Source: Candidatus Omnitrophota bacterium (GTDB lineage: Bacteria > Omnitrophota > Gorgyraeia > Duberdicusellales > 4484-171). From it: a stretch of 14,108 nucleotides of DNA. This document shows, one piece after another, positions 6,127-13,267 of the stretch. Each line of letters opens with the position of its first letter. The stretch's first letter is position 1. The notes beneath the pieces are model-generated. The model was not told where the DNA came from. It saw nothing but the letters and a program-made list of their open reading frames with translations, and did not search any database. The position numbers and the translations under genes are program-made. The stretch is taken from the NCBI GenBank assembly GCA_014728785.1, contig WJKZ01000017.1:1-14108 (forward strand), read 5' to 3'.

Positions 6127-8463
6127 GTGTTAAAAAAAATTTGGTTGGTTCTTTGTTTTGCTTTTATTATTGTTGTTGCTTTTAATATGTTACAAGCTAA
6201 TACAGCAAGAGCGCAAGATGGCGTAACGGAATGGTTCGACTTCGAGCAATATAATGGTAGCCTTATGACTTTTTCTAACCCGGAAAAAATTACTAACGGT
6301 AATTCTTTAGATTATGGTTATTCTGCAATGGGTAATACTTATTTACAGTTTTTAGATGGGAATAACGCAACAAGTTTAGATAATGATAAAGAAATAAGCC
6401 AAGTAATGCTTTGGTCCAAATGGGGAGAAGAAAATATCTGGCATACAGATAGTTATAGAATGCTTCCTAACTTCGGCGAACCTAATACCGATAACGGGAC
6501 TTGGTCCGAAGTAGTAATTATAAAAGACGCACACGAAGACACGGGGGGGTGGTATTATTGGAATATTACAAACAATCAAGCGAACCATTCGACACCGTGG
6601 ACACGTAGCGAATTAGAAGACCTTAACGTTTGGTTACACGCTTATAATAGGGGGTCTTCTGTTTTGTGCTTTGAAGTTAGAATAAAAGTTTATTATTTAG
6701 GTTATCCTGAATTAGACACAGCGACCGCGGTTAACGATACAAAAATAAGTATTACGTGGGACGCTGATACTAATTCTAATAATACTTATATCGAACGAAA
6801 TACCGTTAGCGATTGGGCACGGGAAAGCGGGACGGAAGTTTATAACGGCACCGGGACAAGTTACACCGATACAGGTTTAACACCGGGACAACTTTATTAT
6901 TATAGGGCGTGGTCTTATAGTAATGAAAATAATATTTATAGCGGGAATTATACAACTATTAGCGCTTTAACTGAACCCGTAGCGCCAACAAATGCAGCGT
7001 TTACAGCTATAAATTCAAGCACCGTAAATATAAGTTGGACCAAAGGCACAGGTGCAAACAATAGCGTTTTAGTAAAAAACAATAACAATATTCCTACAAG
7101 CATAACCGACGGAACCATTATTTATAATGGAAGTTTAAATTATTATATCGAAGACGATATAGCAAGCGGGGTTATTTCTTATTATAGTATTTGGTCTTAT
7201 GCAGATTGGGCAAGCCCTAATTATTACGAGTTTAGCAGCACTTACAACGAAATAGAAGTAGGCGTACTTATTATTAATTGTTTTGACGAAAATACAACAA
7301 ATACAACAGCGGGTTTAACTTTTGACGTTTTTATCAGTAATGAAGACGGAAGCGAAGTTTATAACGAAAGCGGGATAACTAACCCGCATTTTGTAAATGC
7401 TACTGAAATACCGACCGGGGATATTTCTATTCAGATTAGCGCAACCGGGTATTATGACAGGTTTTATTATTTATCCGGTGTCGAAGGCGGGTATTATATC
7501 ATTAATGCTTTTTTACCGGCCGTTGAAACGGGGACAGAATTAAAAGCCGTTAATGTAGCGGGACCGCAGACTTATTTTAATACTAATCCGCCTATTGAAG
7601 CGGCAACGGTTACGGTTAGTAAATATTTTAATGAAAGCATCGGCTTTGAACCGATAAGCGTTTTAAAAACTGACGCTAACGGCCAAGCGTTTCTTTATCT
7701 TAAAAATGACGAATATTATAAAGTAGGTATTACAAAAACCGGTTATGTTAACGAAGTAAGCGATATTACAACCACGGACGCAATAGACAGCTATACTTTT
7801 AGAATTTATCCAGAAGACTATACAAGCACCGAATATTTTTCTTTTGCAGATCAAGTAACGTTTACCGCTGAAATGTCCGGGGTATATATGCAAGCCGGTA
7901 ATATTACAATAACTTTTATTGATAGTAATAATACTATGATTGACACAGATATTTATATTTATGAAATGTATCAAGGGGTAACAACTTTAAAAAATCATTC
8001 CCATAATACAAGCAACGATTTTAGTTATATGGTAGGTAATATTAATACAAGCCGCGACCATTACATTAAAATCTATTTTAATTCAACTGTTGAATTTTAC
8101 GACGCAAGCCCTTTAGATTTTATAGAATTTGCTATACATATTCTTTATAGTAGCCGGGATAAATTCGACTTTGACGACCGAGTAACAGATCTTATCGGGC
8201 CAATGGTTGTTAACGGTGTTAATATTGGTTGGCACTTGATACTTACTTTTATTATTAGTTTTGGCTTTTTGGTTTTACTTGGTCCTTATGATACCGGACT
8301 AGCGCTTATAGGGTGCGGTCTTATGATTGCGTTAACCCAGGGTATTTTTAGCCTTTGGTTTACGGATACATTCCCCGCGGCTATGATTGCGCTTATTCCA
8401 ATATTCGTTATAGCGGGGGTTGTTTGGTATTGGGCCAAAGGATCCGGGGGGGAATACGTTTAA
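6127..8463 (+). CDS. secreted FnIII-containing surface protein with three C-terminal membrane helices (778 aa)
   Basis: The GTG follows the previous TAA immediately, behind GGGGG (6113-6117). Residues 1-31 are a signal peptide with an AxA-type site (NTARA before QDG). Next come an N-terminal beta-rich domain (about 32-190) and two fibronectin-III-like domains (about 192-278 and 279-372, each with ISxTW-type strands and a YYxxWSY strand). Two further beta domains follow (about 378-465 and 467-560), the second with a DANGQAFLYL...YYKVGITKTGY stretch typical of carboxypeptidase-regulatory-like folds, then a beta region to about 695. Helices at about 703-722, 728-746 and 752-771 end in GSGGEYV. 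Sequons are frequent throughout. The layout fits a membrane-anchored adhesin or spike facing outward. The family as a whole is not recognised. Confidence 0.85.
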   Translation: MLKKIWLVLCFAFIIVVAFNMLQANTARAQDGVTEWFDFEQYNGSLMTFSNPEKITNGNSLDYGYSAMGNTYLQFLDGNNATSLDNDKEISQVMLWSKWGEENIWHTDSYRMLPNFGEPNTDNGTWSEVVIIKDAHEDTGGWYYWNITNNQANHSTPWTRSELEDLNVWLHAYNRGSSVLCFEVRIKVYYLGYPELDTATAVNDTKISITWDADTNSNNTYIERNTVSDWARESGTEVYNGTGTSYTDTGLTPGQLYYYRAWSYSNENNIYSGNYTTISALTEPVAPTNAAFTAINSSTVNISWTKGTGANNSVLVKNNNNIPTSITDGTIIYNGSLNYYIEDDIASGVISYYSIWSYADWASPNYYEFSSTYNEIEVGVLIINCFDENTTNTTAGLTFDVFISNEDGSEVYNESGITNPHFVNATEIPTGDISIQISATGYYDRFYYLSGVEGGYYIINAFLPAVETGTELKAVNVAGPQTYFNTNPPIEAATVTVSKYFNESIGFEPISVLKTDANGQAFLYLKNDEYYKVGITKTGYVNEVSDITTTDAIDSYTFRIYPEDYTSTEYFSFADQVTFTAEMSGVYMQAGNITITFIDSNNTMIDTDIYIYEMYQGVTTLKNHSHNTSNDFSYMVGNINTSRDHYIKIYFNSTVEFYDASPLDFIEFAIHILYSSRDKFDFDDRVTDLIGPMVVNGVNIGWHLILTFIISFGFLVLLGPYDTGLALIGCGLMIALTQGIFSLWFTDTFPAAMIALIPIFVIAGVVWYWAKGSGGEYV

Positions 8464-8907
8464 ATGCGCTTGATTGTAGTTATTATTTTAGGTTTAATAT
8501 TCTTTAATGTGTCTTTAATTATCTTTGGTGGGTATTTTGATATTGAAGACGAAACGCCTTTAGGGGCTAAGAATTTAACTAGCGACGCAGATTATAATAA
8601 ATATTCAAATTTACAAGAAGGGACTTTCGAAACGATACTTATAACAAGTGGCGGTATTTTTATCGGCGTTGTAGGTATAGGCGCGCTTCTTAAAGGTAGT
8701 ATACCGACAGGGCAATTTTTAGGCGCGGGAATGATAATTAGTATTATCGCGGGTCTTTGGGCCGGACTTTCGGCACCTTTTACACAAATGGGGCAATATT
8801 GGGGTTGGCAAGGCGACCTTATTTATTCAGCTATTATTATGGCGATTGGAATAATTACAGTTATAGGTATTGCAGAAATATTTACAAATAAGGGGGACGT
8901 TTATTAA
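8464..8907 (+). CDS. four-helix membrane protein (147 aa)
   Basis: The ATG abuts the previous stop; seven G (8446-8452) lie eleven bases upstream. Helix 1 at residues 3-23 may be a signal anchor. An outer acidic/polar loop (about 24-57, with sequon NLT) follows, then helices at about 58-78, 83-103 and 119-141. The loop between helices 3 and 4 is aromatic (FTQMGQYWGWQGD). The end is TNKGDVY. It belongs to a run of three small membrane genes placed between the two large surface proteins, which suggests a membrane platform or anchor for them; that is inference from position only. Confidence 0.75.
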   Translation: MRLIVVIILGLIFFNVSLIIFGGYFDIEDETPLGAKNLTSDADYNKYSNLQEGTFETILITSGGIFIGVVGIGALLKGSIPTGQFLGAGMIISIIAGLWAGLSAPFTQMGQYWGWQGDLIYSAIIMAIGIITVIGIAEIFTNKGDVY

Positions 8908-8908
8908 T

Positions 8909-9226
8909 ATGTGGAATTTTCTAGTAACTAACTTTACAAATTTTACTAACGTCCGGGAAAACTTTATAGAATGGTCTTTACAAGGATATACCACAGCTTT
9001 AGGCTTTTTGTTTTGGCCTATAGTGTTTAGCACTCTTATAGGATATGTTTATATTAAACAGCGAAGCGCAACGGCGGCTATTGCTGCAATTCTTATTATC
9101 TTTGCAATATTTGGAAGCGCTTTAACAGGCGTTGGCCCCTGGGTAACACTTTTATACATTATAGTAAGTTTAGCCTTTACCGGGTTGCTTCTATTGTTTA
9201 TAATAAGGCGAAGGGGGTATAGCTAA
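8909..9226 (+). CDS. three-helix membrane protein (105 aa)
   Basis: I chose the ATG at 8909 because GGGGG (8892-8896) precedes it by twelve bases and it follows the previous TAA by one base; an upstream in-frame ATG at 8870 would lie deep in the preceding gene. An amphipathic, sequon-containing head (TNFTNFTNV) precedes hydrophobic segments at about residues 27-49, 54-73 and 79-99. Between the first two is a short basic turn (IKQRS). The tail FIIRRRGYS is basic and therefore likely inside. Family not recognised. Confidence 0.75.
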   Translation: MWNFLVTNFTNFTNVRENFIEWSLQGYTTALGFLFWPIVFSTLIGYVYIKQRSATAAIAAILIIFAIFGSALTGVGPWVTLLYIIVSLAFTGLLLLFIIRRRGYS

Positions 9227-9229
9227 AAA

Positions 9230-9592
9230 ATGTTATTTGATCTGTTAATACTTTTCATAATTCTAACTATATTAATGTTTATTCTAACGATTTATACACT
9301 TGAGGACAACCCATATTTAAGCCTGGCTTTTGTTACGCTTGGAATGATTTTTAGCGTTCTTTGCGCTTATGGTCTTTGGAAAGTCGATTTTATGACCGTT
9401 GGATATAATGCAAGCAACGGGACAACGGAAAGCCAAATTTTTTATACATATAATTATGGGGACCCTTACAGTTATATATTTGTCTTATTATTCTTTATCT
9501 TTGTTATTTTGTTTATGGTAGCGGGTTTTAAGAGTTGGAAGCACGCGCTTAAACAAAAAGGCGAACTTGATTTAAAAACTAAATATAGGTAG
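9230..9592 (+). CDS. three-helix membrane protein with outer loop (120 aa)
   Basis: The ATG at 9230 lies twelve bases after GGGGG (9213-9217). Hydrophobic segments lie at about residues 3-25, 29-50 and 86-106. The 35-residue loop between helices 2 and 3 contains sequons (NAS, NGT) and many Tyr residues, so it is probably exposed outside. The tail is basic (SWKHALKQKGELDLKTKYR). Last of the three-gene membrane block; the next gene starts eleven bases later behind AGGTAGGT. Confidence 0.75.
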   Translation: MLFDLLILFIILTILMFILTIYTLEDNPYLSLAFVTLGMIFSVLCAYGLWKVDFMTVGYNASNGTTESQIFYTYNYGDPYSYIFVLLFFIFVILFMVAGFKSWKHALKQKGELDLKTKYR

Positions 9593-9602
9593 GTAAAAGA
9601 AA

Positions 9603-10181
9603 ATGAAAAGGAAAGCAATAAAAAAAATAATAGGGGCTAGTTTTATATCCGGTATTTTCGTAGCTATGGTTACAGTAATGCTATTGTCTAACAACGCGGG
9701 CGTAGTCTTCGGGCCCGAATACGAAACCGAAGAAATAAAATATAAACCGATAAAATTAACGTTACTAGCGGATAACGACCCAGGGGCCGGCGCTAGTGGT
9801 GTTATTAATGCGTATGTAGCTGTTAAAGATACGACTTACACCGCGAATAATTTAACCTCGGGGGAATATTACGCAACAGGCGACACTAACGACACGTCTT
9901 TAGGAACTGATGTTCCTTACGATACCGATCACGATTTAGTTATAGCGGTCCGGTGGAATACAACGCACGCTTATAACGCAACTGCAGGCGATTGGGATTT
10001 AACACTCGTCCGGGCTTATGTTAATTGCACAGATCTATCTTTATCGGGTGAAGCTGCAAGCGAAGCAGAAATAGGGCACGACGCTTCTTATATTTGGGTG
10101 CATTATTATGTAGAAGATCAAACAATAGATCGAGGGGAAACGGTTCAAGACGTTCTTTGGAATTTCGAGTATTATGGCTAG
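9603..10181 (+). CDS. anchored beta-rich outer protein (192 aa)
   Basis: The ATG lies behind AGGTAGGT (9587-9594), the one standard-type binding site in this operon. Residues 1-8 are basic, 9-31 hydrophobic (signal anchor or signal peptide), and the rest is an acidic, beta-rich domain with several sequons (NLT, NDT, NTT, NAT, NCT). A repeated Thr/Asp-rich rhythm and alternating hydrophobic strands suggest a single beta-sandwich. No catalytic motif is seen. It overlaps the 724-aa spike gene by eight bases, so the two products are likely made together and may form one surface complex. Confidence 0.75.
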   Translation: MKRKAIKKIIGASFISGIFVAMVTVMLLSNNAGVVFGPEYETEEIKYKPIKLTLLADNDPGAGASGVINAYVAVKDTTYTANNLTSGEYYATGDTNDTSLGTDVPYDTDHDLVIAVRWNTTHAYNATAGDWDLTLVRAYVNCTDLSLSGEAASEAEIGHDASYIWVHYYVEDQTIDRGETVQDVLWNFEYYG

Positions 10182-12348
10182 TCTTCAGGATATACGCCGG
10201 TTTTGCGATGATATGCCGGCAAAGGGTAGTTTTAAAAAAAAACCGAAAAAAAACTTTAGATATATTGGGCTAGCGTTAGGTGCGGCCCTTATTGCTTTCC
10301 TTTTAGGTTCTTGCCTAGTTATACCTATTCTTAACCGTAAAACAGGAAGTTATGACACAGATACTTTATTACAAGATATAATTAATAATAGTTTAGGCGA
10401 AGAAGCTTTTACAAATAATAATAGTTTAGGTTACGAGTTTTTAGAAAACGATACTATTATACACGCCTGGAATAGTTACGATAGTTATTATTTTAATGCG
10501 TCTAACGGCGTTCAGTTTACAAATCATTATAATGAATATTGGGCGCATAATACGCTTATGTTAGGATATTATGCAGGCGATACCTGGAACCTTCTTTATA
10601 GGGTTGATAATCTTAATAATTTTGAACGGGATTTCGAAGGCGTTACAGATAGTTTTATGAATTGGACGCTTTATAAAGACCTTAGTTATAATGATTATGA
10701 TTTTCGTTTAGGTCTTTGTTATCATTTAAAACCTTTTGATAATAATTTAACAATTATCCCTTTTATTACTAACCTGGGCGTAAATATTCCTTTTGATATT
10801 GGTTTTGCCTGGGAACTTAATAATATAAAAATTAATAATGTTTATGAAAACAATTTTTTTATTGCACAGACTTATGACCCTGAGTATAATATAAGTTGGA
10901 ATTTACACGATAGCCACGACGATAATAGTAACAAGATTAATAATAGTATATTTTTTATCCGGGATAATATAACTAAAAGACAACTTTATCTTAATTGGAA
11001 TGGTTCGCTAGATTATCTTTTACAGGTTAAAAGCCGACAGGGGGAATATAACGCACCGGTTACACTTTTTATAAATGCAGGTTCTTTGAATGCTGGGGCG
11101 ACTAAAAGCACGCGTCTTTTTTGGTATGACGCTAGCACGTTAGATCAATATTGTTATGGAACTGATTACGATTTCGCTATTTATGGGTCGCGTTGGGGTT
11201 ATCAAAGTTTTATACCAACTATGAACACACTGGATAAAGTTATACTTAATCTTAAAAAATCTAATAGTCCTTCGGGTTCTGTTTATGTTGAAATATTCGA
11301 CAACCCCGATACAGACGAAGCGTCAGCGTTAGCAAGCGTTAGTATGTCAACATCTAATATTGGTACAAGTTACGCAGAAAAAACTTTTAATTTCGATCCC
11401 GATCTTACAGTTACAACTGGTAATACTTATTATATTGTTATCCGTGCGCCTAGTGGGACAGCGACAGGTAGTAACTACGTACAGTGGAATTTTGGCGGTA
11501 ACGACTACAGCGACGGGCTTTTTGCCTATAGCTCTAATAGTGGGTCGACCTGGACGACTTACAGCCAATATGACACTTGGTTTGAAACCTACGGCGAAGA
11601 TATAACACCCCCTAGTGATAGTTGGAAGCCGGCTTATTATTGGTCTTTTGATTATTCAAATACAAGTAGTTTTAACCAGGCTTATTATTGGTCTTTTGAT
11701 TATTCAAATACAAGTAGTTTTAACAACGAATATTATTGGAACTTTGATTATAGCAATACTGCAAGTAACAAACAGGGTTTTTATTGGTCCTTTGATTATG
11801 GGAATACAAGCACGTTTAACCAGGGTTTTTATTGGTCCTTTGATTACAGTTATTTAAATAAAAGTAGATCTGCGTATTATTGGAATGTGGGCTATTCGAA
11901 TAGCACCCCGGTAACATATATTATTATTAGCGGTATTTATCCTTCTAACAATAGCGTTAACATAATACCGCAACCAAACGTTTACGCAACGTTTAACCAA
12001 ATAGAAGGCGAAGAAATGAACGTAAGTATTTATTACGGGCCTAGTCTAAACACTACAAACACACTTTTAGAAAACTTTTCAAATATAAACAACGGGACGC
12101 AAACGGCGCTTATGTTTACGGCTTCTAGTAGATCAACTAATTATTATTGGCGTATCAATGTAAACGACGGGGAAACGGAAACGAACGCAACGCTTACATT
12201 TAAAACTGAATACGAAGACGCAGCGGGCTTTTATCCGGTTAGTAATAATTCCTATGCGTTAGTCGGCCTTTTGGGTTTAATAGGGCTTTTAGCGCTTCTA
12301 TGGCGTAAAAAACGCAAGGGAGACGAAGACGAAGAAGGGGGGTATTAA
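10174..12348 (+). CDS. spike-like surface protein with 16-residue aromatic repeats (724 aa)
   Basis: The ATG overlaps the preceding gene (ATGGCTAG) and lacks a strong binding site, so reinitiation is likely; an alternative start is ATG 10213. A basic head is followed by one membrane helix (about residues 29-52). A large aromatic, Asn-rich beta domain follows (about 75-325). About 335-475 resembles carbohydrate-binding-type beta-sandwiches (SYAEKTFNFDPDLTVTTGNT, then YYIVIRAPSG). Repeats of YYWSFDYSNTSSFNQA type span about 487-579. An Ig-like domain (about 583-685, opening ISGIYPSNNSVNIIPQPNV) is of a kind common on archaeal surfaces. A second helix (about 694-711) leads to a KKRKGDEDEEGGY tail. 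Both ends would be inside with everything between outside. Many sequons. Receptor binding is the best guess. Confidence 0.85.
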   Translation: MASLQDIRRFCDDMPAKGSFKKKPKKNFRYIGLALGAALIAFLLGSCLVIPILNRKTGSYDTDTLLQDIINNSLGEEAFTNNNSLGYEFLENDTIIHAWNSYDSYYFNASNGVQFTNHYNEYWAHNTLMLGYYAGDTWNLLYRVDNLNNFERDFEGVTDSFMNWTLYKDLSYNDYDFRLGLCYHLKPFDNNLTIIPFITNLGVNIPFDIGFAWELNNIKINNVYENNFFIAQTYDPEYNISWNLHDSHDDNSNKINNSIFFIRDNITKRQLYLNWNGSLDYLLQVKSRQGEYNAPVTLFINAGSLNAGATKSTRLFWYDASTLDQYCYGTDYDFAIYGSRWGYQSFIPTMNTLDKVILNLKKSNSPSGSVYVEIFDNPDTDEASALASVSMSTSNIGTSYAEKTFNFDPDLTVTTGNTYYIVIRAPSGTATGSNYVQWNFGGNDYSDGLFAYSSNSGSTWTTYSQYDTWFETYGEDITPPSDSWKPAYYWSFDYSNTSSFNQAYYWSFDYSNTSSFNNEYYWNFDYSNTASNKQGFYWSFDYGNTSTFNQGFYWSFDYSYLNKSRSAYYWNVGYSNSTPVTYIIISGIYPSNNSVNIIPQPNVYATFNQIEGEEMNVSIYYGPSLNTTNTLLENFSNINNGTQTALMFTASSRSTNYYWRINVNDGETETNATLTFKTEYEDAAGFYPVSNNSYALVGLLGLIGLLALLWRKKRKGDEDEEGGY
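11632..11910 (+). repeat. 48-bp tandem repeats coding for 16-residue units
   Basis: Five full units start at 11632, 11680, 11728, 11776 and 11824, with a partial sixth from 11872. Consensus is [A/G]-[Y/F]-Y-W-[S/N]-F-D-Y-S-N-T-S-S-F-N-Q. Units 1 and 2 are almost identical in DNA; units 4 and 5 share GGTTTTTATTGGTCCTTTGA. Unit 3 and the last unit are diverged. This pattern of closest similarity between neighbours is typical of repeats that grow and shrink by slippage or unequal exchange. Confidence 0.95.
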
Positions 12349-12621
12349 ATGCTTTCGGTTAAGCCGTGGTCCCAAGAAATAGAAAAAATCTTTAAACAAC
12401 TTCAGAAGAACGGGCGGGCTTTTACCCACAATGTAAATATTAATAGGGAAATAGGCCGGCGTTGCCCGCAACTTATAGACAAAAATTTTATAGATGTAAG
12501 CCCCCGAAGTTATAAAAAAAATCGTTATTGGATTAATCTTTTACCCGATACGATTATACAAGAAAAACCCGTAAGGTTTAAAGAAAAATTTTTAAAATTT
12601 AGTTTTATAAAAAAACTTTAG
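12349..12621 (+). CDS. small basic protein, possibly winged-helix-like (90 aa)
   Basis: The ATG directly follows the spike stop, behind six G (12337-12342). The protein is soluble and basic. Residues about 8-52 (EIEKIFKQLQKNGR, INREIGRRCPQLIDKNFIDV) followed by a Tyr/Arg-rich hairpin-like YKKNRYWINL at 55-64 read like helix-helix-strand-strand, as in small winged-helix DNA-binding proteins; the match is by eye and weak. The tail (residues 75-90) is Lys/Phe-rich. As the last gene of the operon and the only one that looks like a regulator, it could provide feedback on late promoters, but it could equally be a basic virion protein. An AT-rich inverted repeat begins at the next base after its stop. 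Confidence 0.65.
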   Translation: MLSVKPWSQEIEKIFKQLQKNGRAFTHNVNINREIGRRCPQLIDKNFIDVSPRSYKKNRYWINLLPDTIIQEKPVRFKEKFLKFSFIKKL

Positions 12622-12686
12622 AAAATTTGAATAGTTAACTTTAATAATTTAATTCTAAATTCAAATTTTACAAGGGAAGTTTTTTA
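12622..12686 (+). terminator. 11-bp inverted repeat and T-run at the end of the long operon
   Basis: AAAATTTGAAT (12622-12632) is the exact reverse complement of ATTCAAATTTT (12659-12669), with a 26-base AT-rich loop; a T-run follows at 12680-12685. The position immediately after the last stop fits termination of the 11-kb transcript. The stem is A/T only and so weak as RNA; an operator for a dimeric regulator is the other reading. Confidence 0.4.
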
Positions 12687-12687
12687 T

Positions 12688-12741
12688 ATGTTTTCTATAT
12701 TTTTTGTATTCTTTATTTTCTTTATTATAATTCATTTATAG
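12688..12741 (+). CDS. possible 17-aa hydrophobic micropeptide
   Basis: AAGGGAAG (12672-12679) stands before ATG and 17 codons of almost only Phe and Ile (FSIFFVFFIFFIIIHL), long enough for one membrane helix, then TAG. It overlaps the minus-strand zinc-ribbon gene by ten bases. A T-rich stretch will encode Phe/Ile by chance, and there is no independent evidence for translation; kept as a low-confidence call because of the binding site at fair spacing. Confidence 0.2.
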   Translation: MFSIFFVFFIFFIIIHL

Positions 12742-12830
12742 TTCCTTCTATTACAATTAGGACAAGAAACAGGGTTTTTTATTCTTTTTATCCATTTATG
12801 ACCGCAAAATTTACATTTTTCTTCTATCAT
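12732..12830 (-). CDS. mini zinc-ribbon protein (32 aa), leaderless minus-strand gene
   Basis: This is the only minus-strand gene I can support. The ATG at 12830-12828 opens 32 codons ending in TGA (12734-12732). The product has Cys6-x2-Cys9 (CKFCGHKW) and Cys23-x2-Cys26 (CPNC) thirteen residues apart, a complete four-cysteine zinc knuckle pair, with Lys/Arg between and after (KWIKRIKN, NRRNYK). Such mini zinc ribbons usually bind nucleic acid or help a larger complex. A TATA-like TTTAAATATAT is centred about 26 nt upstream of the ATG, which predicts a leaderless transcript and strengthens the call. It lies head-to-head with the coat-like genes. Confidence 0.65.
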   Translation of the reverse strand: MIEEKCKFCGHKWIKRIKNPVSCPNCNRRNYK

Positions 12831-12850
12831 AAATAAATATATAACTTAAC

Positions 12851-12861
12851 ATATATTTAAA
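12851..12861 (-). promoter_or_regulatory. TATA box of the zinc-ribbon gene
   Basis: Read on the minus strand the sequence is TTTAAATATAT preceded by ACC. Its centre lies about 26 nt before the ATG at 12830, the usual archaeal distance from TATA box to transcription start, so the message would begin at or next to the start codon. Confidence 0.5.
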
Positions 12862-12909
12862 GGTAACTAATTAATAAATAACTATAACTAAATCGTAATT
12901 CAGCGGGTA

Positions 12910-12922
12910 TCTTTTATATAAT
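12910..12922 (+). promoter_or_regulatory. TATA box of the coat-like gene pair
   Basis: TCTTTTATATAAT is a strong archaeal TATA box. Transcription would start near 12940, giving a leader of about 50 nt. The word TCTTTTATAT recurs at 13654-13663 before the ribbon-helix-helix-like gene, which suggests that the two promoters are read by the same factors. Confidence 0.65.
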
Positions 12923-12939
12923 AGGATAAGAACTTATAC

Positions 12940-12991
12940 TTTTGAATAGGGGGCTATAAGGCCCAATGAATAAATAAGGGGATATGAAAAA
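12940..12991 (+). promoter_or_regulatory. leader of the coat-like genes with micro-ORF
   Basis: The leader holds a first G-run (AGGGGGC, 12948-12954), a short GGGC...GCCC stem (12951-12964), a complete micro-ORF ATG AAT AAA TAA (12966-12977), then AAGGGG (12976-12981) ten bases before the real ATG. An out-of-frame ATG at 12984 also occurs, two bases after the second G-run. The micro-ORF ends exactly where the second binding site begins, so ribosomes finishing it would be placed at the coat start. Confidence 0.4.
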
Positions 12992-13267
12992 ATGTTTAAG
13001 TTAAGAAGCTTAAAAGAAAATATCCGCGCAGCAGTAGATCTTACTGTCGTTTTAATGGTCGGTATAGCTTTCGCCGGTTTAATGGTAATTGCTTATGTCA
13101 TTTGGACACTTAACGACCAACTAGGCGCAACCGGTAATGCAGCTAATAGTATAGCTAACATTACTAGCGGCTTTGATAACGCAGTAAACTTTTTGTTAAT
13201 TGCAATTACAATATTTATATTGGCTATTGCAATAGCAGCGCTATTAATGCTTCGCGGTAAAAATTAA
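12992..13267 (+). CDS. major coat-like two-helix membrane protein, copy 1 (91 aa)
   Basis: The ATG lies ten bases after AAGGGG. A basic head with an amphipathic segment (MFKLRSLKENIRAAVDL) is followed by helix 1 (about residues 17-40), a short polar loop with one sequon (N56 NIT), helix 2 (about 65-87) and a short basic end (LRGKN). Two helices joined by a small outer loop, under 100 residues, present as adjacent paralogues with their own promoter, is the pattern of spindle-shaped virus coat proteins such as VP1/VP3 of SSV1; the resemblance is in architecture, and sequence homology was not tested. Unlike VP1 there is no visible cleavage site. The paralogue at 13289 shares its 3' 60 bp exactly. 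Confidence 0.75.
   Translation: MFKLRSLKENIRAAVDLTVVLMVGIAFAGLMVIAYVIWTLNDQLGATGNAANSIANITSGFDNAVNFLLIAITIFILAIAIAALLMLRGKN

Noticed and set aside
7663..7974. 103-codon minus-strand frame
   Set aside because: It lies wholly inside the FnIII-type surface protein gene, whose domain sequence is convincing; no start signals on the minus strand.
1586..8452. G-quadruplex potential of the G-runs
   Set aside because: The runs are single and far apart; no place has four G-runs close enough to fold, and their position before starts explains them better as ribosome-binding sites.
11360..11857. Two plus-strand frames in other phases across the repeat region (11360-11605, 11615-11857)
   Set aside because: Both are read-through of the spike gene in another frame; the second is periodic only because the 48-bp repeat is a multiple of three.
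12622..12991. Replication origin or attachment site in the AT-rich gap
   Set aside because: There is one inverted repeat but no iterons, tRNA-like segment or direct-repeat pair; terminator, zinc-ribbon gene and divergent promoters account for the interval.
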